Under the pieces are notes generated by a model. The model had not been told where the DNA came from. It saw nothing but the letters and a program-made list of their open reading frames with translations, and searched no databases. Shown in pieces: positions 13,901-26,200 of a stretch of DNA of 64,000 nucleotides (position 1 is its first letter; every line of letters begins with the position of its first letter). This DNA comes from Apostichopus japonicus (lineage: Eukaryota > Echinodermata > Holothuroidea > Aspidochirotida > Stichopodidae). A program made the position numbers and the translations under genes. The stretch is taken from the NCBI RefSeq assembly GCF_037975245.1, contig NC_092562.1, forward strand, positions 20,967,054 through 21,031,053. Direction: 5' to 3'.

Positions 13901-16900
13901 TAGATCTAGAGGTCACTTTTCAACTCGAATGACTCGTGAGAGATAGCCACCGACTGTGTACAGGAGGTGGAAGGGAGAAAAGGCACGGACGACTGGAAAA
14001 CGTGGCAGTGGACATGTGGAAATATTGTAGTTTGAATTCAATTGATCAGAACTTGCTGGAAACAGTCGCAGATCTTTGTCTGTCGGTTCAATCGATCTGT
14101 CGAATTCCAACGGTCGCTGGAATTTGTAATTTTTTTTTTTTTTTTTTTTTAACTTTTCTGATACGTTCAGTCTCTAGAAGCCATCAACAAAACAGTCAAC
14201 AGCCTCAATGATACGATTGACCATCTCAACACCGAGGTGTTGGCACTGAGGGGGGCGAGCAGTTCCCAGGGTGATTCCACGGGCATGGAGCTATTGGACG
14301 TTTTACAGAAAAATGTGACGTATTTGGTAAGTAGATGGCTAACATGCAAAAGTGCCGGGTGTAATAAAATAATATATATTCTTGCATCAAAATTTTGACC
14401 TGTATTTTAAATTATATAAAAAAAGATTTCTTTTTGCTACTTACAAATATTTTGATGTTGCATCTTCTCTGATAAATTATTCTTTTTTTTTGTCAAAAGA
14501 GAGAAAAAAATACCTCTTTCACTGCAGACAGTCCTGTGTAGGTGTATGTGTAATAGTCAGAGAGCCTGACGTTCAATCCTAGCCGGTATCTTCTTCCGTC
14601 TGTTTCTGATCCTGCTAGGATCAAAGTGTAAAGACCCTCCTCAACTTTTATGTGAGTAATCCTTTTAATCCATCTCTCCCAATTCAGATGGCAATAGTCC
14701 AGAAGGAGATATCCGGGGATGACAACGACGTTGCAAATCCTGATGATGGATCGCCCCCGACGACGGCTGGAGGAAGTCCCCCTCTCAACGTTACAGTCTG
14801 GCAGAGCGCTATAGAGGGTAGACTTAGAAGCTTAGAGGTCACTGTTCAACAAGTATGTAGTCATCATGATGGTATGATATTATATGGGGGGGGGTTAGTT
14901 TCTGTTCTATTCTTTGCAAGGAAGTTGTAACAGTAGACTAGACATAACACTGTTATGATCTGACACACGGTAACAGTCTAGCGACTGTTAAGACACTTTG
15001 ATTGAGCATGTGTCAGTACTGTGAACTTATTTAGTATCTTGAGGGTGACTTTTCTTGAGAGGCATTTTTTGAGCTTGTGAATTCATCGTCTTAAGTGTGC
15101 CATGATTGAAGCCACCATGCTACAACCATTTGGCTGCTTCCGGTGATCTGGTTGTGAACCATGTCCCGAATCGTTTTTCCCGGTTTCTACGAGCATAATG
15201 CGCTGATATTACAATCTATGCAGACTGCTCTCATTAATGCCAAGTTTAATCAATCCAAGTGGGATTATGGTGGACAGGGATGCAACCATGTATACTTCTG
15301 GGGGCTTTATTCATCTCCCCCCCTCCCTCTCCCCAACCCCTTCCACTGGCAGACAGAATATTAAGAAAAAAATCCTAGTTTACATTACATAAATAGATAG
15401 CATGTATGTGCGGTACATCTTAAACAGTCGAAATTGTTCAACACTGTTTCAAAAGTTTCAAAATATAGGACTTTTTTTTGGGCATCTAAGCACCCTTCCA
15501 TTTTACCAAAATTTCTGAAAGGGGGTGGTCCACCCATCCACTCACAACCTCTCCCCTAGATAACATAACGTCTTAGCTGGACTTCAGTAACAGATGTTTG
15601 CTTTAACATACAGTGTATCCTTCATCATTCACTTAAATGTTTGAGTATGGTTGCCACCAGTCTGTGGCAAGTTCCGAGGCGAAAGCACAGCTTCTATCAG
15701 ATTCTGAGAAAAGTAGAATTATTGTTGGCTCCTGTTTAATATCTTTCATTTAGCTCAACCCTGGAGACCTGAACAATAACCTCCTAAACAACGAGACCAC
15801 CCGAGGGTTCCAGACTATCCTGGAGCAGACGTATGGCGTCTTCAGAGAAGAAATCCATGGCAACTTACAGGGATTGGAGGATGGCCTACAGATACTTAAC
15901 GAGAGCTCTGTCCAGCACGACGTCAAATTCAATAACGTGCTTCAAAGATTGGACGGTTTGGAGAGTACAGTTAAATCACTTCAAAATGCAACTCAAGCAT
16001 CTGAAGGTAAAGCCTGAAATATGTATATTTTTCTATTTCTTTCTAAGGGGAGCGGGGGGGGGGGGGGCAGTGGTAGGGAAGAAATTTCTCAGGATGTGTG
16101 GTTTGAGTTCCTACTTTATGTCACCCTGTCTTGGTTTCGATGCTTCTCGGGTACCTCACAATAAACTCAACATGAAGAACATTCCAGTTTACCTAAGACA
16201 AAAAATATGCCATGACAAAGTTCTGAAATTTAGGTTTCTAGCTCTAGGCCTACGGTCTTGTTTGTGATAACATGTTCTGCAAGAACATGTTATTATCAGT
16301 GAGATACATGAAGGATGCAGAAAGACATTGTGTTAACTGCTCATTCATGCTGCATCCCTGTAATTTTACTCTACTGTCAAAAACGAAAACTGTAGCTTTC
16401 CTTGTTACTTTATACGTTTGTTTCAATTTGGTCGAATGAATCGTAAAAGGTTTTGATATAGCTTCGAGGATATCGTTTCATGCTTTCAAGCCTTTTGAGA
16501 TAATTCGAGGAAAAAAGCAAAAAATTTATTCAATTCAGCCAACTCACTAAAAAGCACCATAATCTCATTAGACTTTCCAAATAAAAATGATCAAACTGGT
16601 AAAATCTTATAAAAAATTTAAAATATAATATTTAATGATAACTTTGACGGCTTATGAAAATGGATTAAAATCGATTTAATTCTGAAACAATTTTTTAAAG
16701 CTCACTACACCACCACTTCAGGAAATGAAATGGAAATTTAATCTTCATAATTAAATTAATCCCAACTACTCTCCATCATCTCTGACTATTCATATTATTT
16801 TCAATTCAGTTTGAGGCAGTTTTGGGCAAGTTTTATCTGTTATGCAATACCGCTACAATTCTTGTCAGTTTTTTATTTTCAGAGTCAGGTCTGGTATGTG

Positions 16901-17232
16901 TAGCAATACACTGGTTCCTTTTCTTTTCTTTTTAAATTTTTTAAATTTATAATCAAGCAATCGTTAGCTACAAGCTACTAGGGGGATGGGGAGGAGGGGG
17001 GGGGGGGATTAAACCATTGACTATTCATTAATGTATTTGATTGCCCTGCTCAAAAGAAGTAGGTTTCTACTTCAGAAGTAGGGGGATTGTCTCTTCACCA
17101 CTTAATAGTTTGATCAAGCACCATCTTGTAAAGAATTAAGGACAGAGCTTCTTTGTGTTACACAGTTTATGTGCAGGAGATCTGTAAGACCATAAGCTTC
17201 TTCATTAGGATAAATGTTGGTTGACAATGAAC

Positions 17233-17264
<32 letters not shown>

Positions 17265-20200
17265 ACAGTTCTTATAAAGCGCAAATACACACTTAAGTCT
17301 CTATGCGCTGAAGGACAGAAAACTACAAACAAGAGAACAGGTGAGTCTTTAAGAGAGATTTGAATCTGGTTACTGACTGAGCTTCTTTAACTTTGATCGA
17401 TAAGTCATTCCAGAGGACAGCGGAAGAGAACTGAAACGATCGAGAGCCGTATGACTTAGTGCATACAGGAGGAGTGACCAGTAAAGATTTCGAACTGGAT
17501 CGGAGGCAACAACGTGGCGTATAGTCCCGGATGAGGTTTTGTAGGTACACTGGAGCAAGTCCATGGATACATTTAAAAGTTAGAAGCAGGATTTTGAAGT
17601 TGATGCGTTGTTTCACAGAAAGCCAGTGAAGATCACGAAGGATTGGTGTGATATGTTCAGACCGTTTGGTGCGGGTTATCAACCTTGCCGCCGAATTTTG
17701 TATCCGTTGAAGCTTATTCACCTGCTGATCGGGCAAACCGTATAGCAAACTGTTACAGTTGTCAACACGGGATGAAACAAAGGCGTGGACTAGTGTTTTG
17801 GCTGTTTGCTGATCCAGGCAGCGGCGAATCTTTCCAATTTTATGAAGAGCAGAAGAAGCAGATCGGCATATGTTATTAATATGTTGATTCATATCCAGAT
17901 TTTTGTCGAAAATAACTCCTAGATTCCTGGCATTGTTGACTGGCTCGACGTGTGTGGTTCCAATCTTCAGTGAAGGAATTGGAGCAGCAGTTCGGAATTT
18001 AGAAGATATATGAATTAGTTCAGTTTTGTCGTCATTCAATTTCATGTCATTTGCAGCAGACCACGACCTTATATCGGAAATACACGCTCCAAGTTTTGCG
18101 AGTGTGGCTCCATGATCACATCCAGATTTAATCGCATAGACTTGTGTGTCGTCCGCATATAACATACCGCTCATGCCATGGGCCTTAATAATATCCTCTA
18201 CAGGTGAGGTATACATTGTGAACGATAAAGGGCCCATGACAGATCCTTGAGGAACTCCTCCTACTGGTTTATGAACATTAGATATACAGTCATTTACAAC
18301 TACAGCTTGGGATCTGTTGGTGAAATAAGATTTAAACCAACACAGAGCGTTGCCGGACACACCGTATCTATTCTGCAGACGCTGAAAGAAGATGTCATGG
18401 TTAATGGTATCGAATGCTGCCGAATAATCCAACAACACTAGGATGGCCTCCTCGCCCTTGTCAGCAGTGAGAAGCAAGTCGTTGTAGACGCGCAGCAGCG
18501 CCGTCTCCGTGCTATGGTGGGCACGATAAGCGCTCTGCTTCTCACCAAGCAGTTTATTGTTCCGGAGATAGTTCTGGATCTGCTTTGAGCAAACACGTTC
18601 AATTGTCTTGGCCAGGAACTTCAAGTTTGCGATTGGGCGGTAGCTCTTCAGGTCATTTTTGCATACCTTCCCTTTTTTGAAGAGAGGTGTTATATGAGCA
18701 CATTTTAAAGAGTCCGGAAAGTGCCCATTTGACAAGGAGAGGTTCACAATTTTAGTGATGGTCGGCAAAAGAACATCAATACAGTTTTTGAGCAGGCTTG
18801 TTGGAATCGGATCCAGTCTACATGTTGAGGCGGGGGAGTTCATGATGATTTTTCTCAGAGATTCCCCAGACACGGGAACGAATCGAGGAAAACAGTGAGA
18901 GGTTTCATCAGGAGGTAACGTCATTGAAAGCTGTGGTTTATCAGTGTTCAAAATGTTGTTGCGAATTTGTTCGATTTTGTTTACGAAGAAATTTGCGAAT
19001 TCATTAGCTAGCAATCCATTATCGGAGGTATTAGGCCTAACATTGGAGATCTTAGGAGACGTTAGCTTTTCTACCTCCTTGAAGAGTTGGCGAGAGTTAC
19101 AAGCGACCAGCTTGTTTTGATGGAAATTCTTCTTTGCCTGTTTCAACACAGCATGGTAGTGCTTGGATTTCTCAATGAAGATCTCTTTGTGAACTGCCAA
19201 TTTTGTGTGATGCCACTGAGCCTCGCAACGCCGAACTTCTTTTTTCAAGCTACGGTGATCATCTGTAAACCAAGGCGAGTGAGGTCGGCGTGTAATTTTA
19301 CGCACCATGACTGGGGCATGCTTGTCAAGTAGATCAGTCAGTACTCGTTCATACATATCCACCAGCTGATCCAGGTTCGAGACAGGGGATGTATACAGAG
19401 GAGATGATAATATGTCTCGCCTGAAGCTTTCTAAGTTTATTTGGTTCAGCTTCCGTGCTTTGATTTCAATCTTGGAAAGAGGCGGACGTCCAATTTCAAG
19501 CGAGCACATAACTACAGCATGATCGGAGGTAAGATAGCTTGTGGTATCGATGTTAGATATGAAATCATCATCATTACGAGAAATGATGAGGTCCAATGTG
19601 TGACCACCACGATGCGTGGGAACAGCAACATGCTGTTTGAGGTTGGCAGAGTATAATAAATCCTGAAAAGATACAGTGTCACGGTTCATCATATCATCAC
19701 AGTGAAAATTGAAATCCCCAACAATCATCACATAACCAGGTTCCGAACAAAAGGACTCAATAAGCTTTGGGAATTCCTTCAAGAATAGGGATGTAGTTGA
19801 TTGCTTATTTTTCGTTTTCGGTGGCCTGTACAGTACTATCAGCCTTAGAGGAATTTGAGACGGAGCTGAAACTACAAGTTCAATGTATTCAAACGAGATG
19901 AGGGCTTTAATGTCACATTCAGTCACGTGGTAAGTGTTCCGTAGAAAAACAAGAACCCCACCGCCAGAACGATCTGTACGAGGAACATGATGCAGTTCGT
20001 AGTGTGGGAATGTTGCAGCGAGATCTGCTATTGCTACATTGTCACGATGGTCACCATAAAGCCAGGTCTCAGTAATTGCCATAATGTCAATTTTCTGAGA
20101 AATGATGAACTCTGAGATTTCGGAAGTTTTGGATCTCAAAGATCTTGCATTCCATAAAGCAAACCTTGAACATGCTCTATTCGTTACTGGATTAGTAGAA

Positions 20201-23200
20201 AAGGATCCATTTTTATCCAAACCTGATGAGTGTCGAAGGAACCTCTGTATATGAGCTCCTGCTCTTCGTCCCCTTTTTCTGCGGGAAACCAGAAGGCCAT
20301 TTTGCTTCACTGTGTAGAATATTTCTACAGGCAGTGAGCCGCCTTTGTTCCTTAACTTCAACAGCTCTGAACTGGAATACTTCATCCTACAGTCAGCCAA
20401 CAGGTTCAAGCCATTGTAAACATAAATCCGACTGTCCGGCAGAACAATACGCGCAGGGGAAATCCATTGTGACTATTCCTGAAACCAAACTGAAGCTGAA
20501 TAGGATTAGAGATGTCTGCTGCACAAACAAAATGGGAGTATTGATGTGATGGCCTCCTGTATACAGAAAGGCAATTGAGCTCTGTAACGTGGAAGTTAGT
20601 AAGGTATAGGCTCGATGAAAAGAGAAACAGTCCATAGTTCAAACATCCTCAGTTTATTTCTCAACATTCTTGATCGAAGACAAGAAATGGATGGTCCAAA
20701 AATATAGAAGCCCAGTCCATGTATTGACAATAAGTGAATCGTAAGCAGCCGTTGAATAGTAGCAGCAAAAAGTAGTGAAAACAGGCAGCAGCTCAACAGC
20801 GCCAGCTAGACACTACAAGTACTACAGAATGATGAATTACCTTGCATTTCAATTTTCAAATGAGGTGATGGTATTAGTTCTTGTCTTCCTCCCCCCCCTG
20901 CCCCCCACCCAACCCACTCCTATCTCTGACCCGCCTTCTTTTGGGCTTGCTTTTTCTGTAAATCCGGCATATATTTTTCATTTAAACTGAAATATTGCTG
21001 GGCTGATGGTGAGAGGATGGTTATCAAACCCTGAGTGGTGGTTCAACTATAACTTTTCTCTATCAGGGTTTATATACAACTTGTATTCTGTAAGGGCGTG
21101 CACATGGTTTGTGGTATTTAAAAGATGGTGGATGGACCATTGGTTGTGGTAACTTAATTCAAGCATCGTTGGTGGTCGCAATGCCTCGGACAAAAGTTTT
21201 AAGAAGTTTTTTTTATAGGGTATTGATTATTGATTAAAAAAATCCTCTCATGAAGAGAAAATTATTTTTATAAGTCAGAAGAAGCTGATGAAAGTTCCTG
21301 TTGGTTTATTTTGCAGGGGGAGGGGTGGGGGAGTAAAAACACAAAGGCAGCTTGAGAAACCTAATCTCTTCCAAAAAACAAATTGACAACTTAGTTTACA
21401 TTAATATTTTGTAATATTATAGTATTTGATGATAGACAAGAACTCATTTATTACGCAGTCACTTCTCCTCTAAAAAGCATATTTGGTCAGGTGATTTTTT
21501 TCCCTTCAATTTTTGTGGAGAATACTAAGATTAGTGCAAGATTACGAGATTACTAGTGCGGTTCAGAGATTTTGATCATGGTACCAGAATTGTACAGATA
21601 AAAGAGATAAATTGTTTAAAGGGGATTTGAAAGGCTTTCCCGTTTGGTCACTGAGCTATGCAAAAGATTTCAAAAAAGTGCAAATTATTACAGAAATGTG
21701 TTGAATAAATCTGTTACTACTTACTGCCTTGATATATGTAAGACCAAGAATTCTGGTGTTTAAATGATCTTGGTAAACAACAAAAACAACAAAAAAACAA
21801 AATGGTACTAGCCTGAAACAAAACAGTTATGATCAATTCACTCAAACATCTGATGCAAGTTCTGTTCGACTTGTCTTATTCCTGATTTCAACCTGTTCGT
21901 TCGTTACATTAGACCGGTTTGTATCTCGGTTTTAAGATATTTGAAGCGAACTTTGATTTTGTGCAACGTCAGCAAGTTTATAGAAAAGAATAAAGACCTT
22001 AGAATAGCTATATATGAAGAGACGTCCCCAGATTTCCTCCTACGTACCTCATAATCGTACTGTTGATGGGAATATGAGATTGTATTTGCTTAATCCATTG
22101 TTGCTTCATCTAACACATCATATTATCGTAATCGGTGACGGTGTCAATTAAACCATGAACACAGTTGCTATTTCTGTCTCCTCTGTATAGACACAATCAC
22201 CACCGCCGAGCCGCAACCGGATACCGAGCCGCAACCGGATAACGAGCCTCCGACGACACCAGTTAAGCCTCCTATCGCTCCCCCTGCCAAAGTCCTGACC
22301 AGCCCCCCTATTAAAACACCTGACAACCCCCCTGCCGGTGGCATACCAGAGAGCAGCGGTAGCAAAGCTCCAAAAACAGAGGATGGCGAAATACCTCCCG
22401 CCGAGGGGACGACGATATCAGAGCAAGATGCCGGCACCACGATGAAACCGCCGACCACCACAGGTCTTCCTAACAAACCTTAAATCAAAGCAATCATCAT
22501 TTCACTATTTAAGTGTATATTACTTCCTCCCCGAGGAAGGGTCTCCGTTCCTTGGTTCGGAACAATAATTTTTGCTTTTTTGCTTCAGAATGCTCAAAAT
22601 TGTAGCAGTTGATTAATAAGTACAACTTTCCTGGGTCTTGGGAAACTGTTCTCCAGTTTTTTTTGGCTTTTTCAAACTCTTAAAAAGCTGTGATAGTTGC
22701 CACATAGATATTTAAAGTTCATTTTTGGTTTCATCACTTTTGTTCATTTCTGTTCATTTTGTCATCAAGTTCTTGTTGATTCTTGTTCTAAACTTAAAAA
22801 CTATATATCTTGTGAATACTCTTAATAACCTCAAGAAAAATGGATGGAACAAAACCATCTTCAAATAACAATAATAATAATAAATTTATAAATGATGACA
22901 TATAGCTGTTAGTCAAAATCTGGTACTAAATTCCCTTACCTTACCTTTAAATCTCTCGGCGCCAGTAGTCGCATAAGGACTAAATAACCTAATGAGTGAA
23001 AAACCTGACGAGTAAGTATTATCACATATCCCAAAACTGAAATATATACAAAACTCTCCAAAAAACCAACATTTTACTTACTTATTTATTTATATATTTT
23101 ATTTACATTTAAAAAAAAAAAAACTTGAACAAGGGAAATGAACTGATCTTATCCCTGTTTTTGGGTTGATGTGTTAAGGTAATGATTTGTACTGTATACC

Positions 23201-26200
23201 AAGAACAGAAGAAAGTGGGGCGGGGGGGGGGGGGGATGTCGGTTCATTTCCAACTGGTATAGGAAACCTCATTTGATTTCAAACGTCTCTTTTACACTAA
23301 AACTGTTGAATTTTTATCTGTGTTTGATATATACAAATTAACACAGTGGTGGGGGAAAAGAAATGCATTAGGTAAGCCATAGGCTTCTCATACGGGGGTG
23401 TTTGTTAAACAATGCAGAGAACCGTTGCTGGCATTGAGTAGCCGTACGTATCTGGAATCTTACTTTCTAGACCACGATCTATTTGGCTGGCAGAAAGCTC
23501 GTAGCGATATTTTAACCCATATTGTGTTTGGTCAGTATTTACCGTTGTATCATCAGACTCTCTCGTTTGGCAAATTGTCAATGTTATGTAATATGCCTCT
23601 CAATGTACACAATACACTGAATTATTTTTGTTGAGGTATTTTTCTTTTGGATGGGAAGATGATATATTCTATGCAAGAAAAGTGAGCTTGATCTAGATCA
23701 AGTCAGTAAAATAGTGGAAAATTATTGTGACATTATTCATAAGGGTTCATAAAAGTTCTCTTAGTTTCTGGTACTCAGAAAAACAAATTTCAGAATTACT
23801 TTCAAACAAGACTCGGAATTTCTTTCTAGTTCTGAGAATTCTTTTTGCGGATTATACTCGACAGAACAGGGAATAAGACTAGTTTCCATGGAAACACGTG
23901 AGGTTGAAAATGGGGAATATTCTGGAACCATTTTTCAAATGTTGCTACAGTGGCACAAGGTTGACTGTAGAAATTTGTATCAGTATAGTTTGGTACCATC
24001 AAGCCGTTCTTTCTTTTGCTTCACGAGTAGACCCTTTAAACTTATTGTCATTAGTACCGCCGGTGGTGGAAACGAAATTAGGATTATCGGCAAAGAGATG
24101 TTTAGTCTCTCTCCTTGTTCTTCATCCATTAGAGGGTACGGGTGGTGTAATTCCAAGAAAATGACTAGTTTGATATGTGTCTAGGAGGGAGTGAAAACTT
24201 ATGTTGCAGTGAGACAACATAATGCCCCCAGTCCCCCACCAGTGGGGACAATATTTTCTCTACTGTACTTTCTTGTCCTGTTTCAAAACACTTGCACTGA
24301 TTGTACGAGCAGAATAAATATTCATGTTTATATCAGGTGACGGTTAGGAACTGTTTATACTGTCGGTAGGAGTGCTTTGATGCATGACACGAGAGGACAG
24401 TATAGAGTGATATTAGCATTAGGGAATCGTCCCAATGTGGCTGGAAAAAAATAAAGGATATGTACTGAACAGTCATGACTTGAAGTATAGATCCAGTCAG
24501 TTGGGACAAGTTCCCTAATGCTAATACCTCTCTGAACTGTACTCCAATATCATGCTTCAAAGCACTCGTATCGACAGTACAAACAGTTCCTAACCTTGAT
24601 CTGATAGAAACATGATATTCTTACTGCTCGTACTGACAATACAAGTGCTCTGAGAGCGGGACATGACACTACAGTATAGACAAAAATTGTCCCAACTTGG
24701 TGATAGATCAACTTATTATCACAGTTTACCTAGTTAGGCATAAATTTCCATTTCCATCTCCTCTGCACGTATTTTCCTTCACATTGAGAACGTTGATTTC
24801 CGACGAACATTTGTCGGAAAAAGTTGCGGATAATTTGGTGAAAGTAGAGATTACTTACTGAATATTCATGACATGGTGTATCTCACACATGTTTTGTACT
24901 AATATACCTGCTCATATTTCTAATATGCAAAGTGTACAAACCTGGTGGTGCGGTAGAACAATGTATTCCTTGGCACATTTTTGCATATTCATGACTAGAA
25001 ATTGTATATTCATAGCACTAACACTTGCCCTTAACGTTCTGATCCTGCTTTTTTTTATCCTGCATTTCATCTTTTACTCCAGCTGAAAACTTTTTGCATT
25101 TTTTTCATGATTGATTTTTTCACTCATTTTTCTGTATCCCTGTTGCTATTTTTTTTCTTATCGGCCTGTTTTCAAATGAGAATGAAATGATGGGATTGTT
25201 TTGGTAAAAGATTTGTGCAGGAGCTTTAATGAGGACAAAAAGTTTGTGAGACTTTTGAGAACAGATTTCTTTTTTACGTAAAAAGAAAATTGTATAAAAA
25301 AGGAATAAAAAGAAATCAAAATATTCTGTATAGTTATTGTTAGCTTGTACAGAAGACAAGAAGCTGCTGATACAGTTTTCAGTGGTTTCACAGTTTAAGA
25401 ATGACTTATGGCGTATGTGTAGCCAAAAATGACCAAAAGACAAAAGAAGTATTGTTAAAATAACAATAGATGTAACAATTGTTGAGAATCAGAAGCTAGT
25501 CAAAAAACAGATAACTATTGTTTAAATGACAGTATATAAAAAATAGACAATAGACTTTTGTTAACATCATATTTGGAGTTGACAAGAAGATGCTGATACA
25601 GTTTTCAGTAGTTACACAGTGTAAGAATGACACATGGCGTGTGTGTAGCCAAAAATGACCAAAAGACAATAGAGGTATTGTTAAAATAACAATAGATGTA
25701 GCAATTGTTGAGAATCAGAAGCTAGTCCAAAAACAGATAACTATTGTTTAAATGACAGTATATAAAAGATAGACAATAGACTTTTGTTAACATCATATTT
25801 GGAGTTGCATTACAAAACTTATCTTCTGCTCTGTCTTCTGTAAAGGGAACCAAAATAATCTTCCATTTCTTTCTCGCCATTTATCCCCTTTTTTGTTTAG
25901 TTTGTTTTGTTTTCTGTTACCTTTTTCCTTTTGTTTAACAGATTCAGAGCTCCAAAGTGAATTAACAGCACTGACGGGTATAGTCCCATCCAGAACCATG
26001 CGAAGTACTCTGATCAAAGATTTAACAACTAACATCCTAAATTCACTTATTAGTGAACAGGACCTGCCTACATCTTTATTGATGTTGACTGGTTCTGAAT
26101 TACCAACAGGTGTTAGCGAGAAATATTTATCTCCAACCAATCAGAAAACTTCCTCACACACCAATAAAATTGAGCAGTTGACATTAACCACCAAGGCAGA

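Larger units (their letters stand above)
17225..20820 (-). mobile_element. CR1/L2-like non-LTR retrotransposon, near full length
   Basis: It runs antisense to EFCAB14. Downstream of the ORF stop, in element orientation, comes a short 3' UTR containing GCGCATAGAGACTTAAGTGTG and TTTGCGCTTTATAAGAACTG, then a (TTA)n tail (17229-17262), the usual CR1/L2 3' architecture. The 5' end is not defined; 20410-20820 is a plausible 5' UTR. The intact 3 kb ORF suggests a recent insertion. No target-site duplication was resolved. Confidence 0.8.
16007..22190 (+). other. EFCAB14 intron 9
   Basis: A 6.2 kb intron occupied mainly by the antisense CR1/L2-like retrotransposon. The flanks (16.0-17.2 and 20.8-22.2 kb) are AT-rich with G-runs at 16051 and 16997 and no other supported gene. 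Confidence 0.6.
22464..25941 (+). other. EFCAB14 intron 10
   Basis: A 3.5 kb intron containing a large foldback (24237-24702), an AT-rich stretch and a two-copy 226-bp tandem duplication (25355-25806) that ends about 135 bp before exon 11. No gene is supported. Confidence 0.65.

Noticed and set aside
17685..19656. Several plus-strand frames of 60-80 codons
   Set aside because: All lie opposite the retrotransposon ORF and have no independent support.
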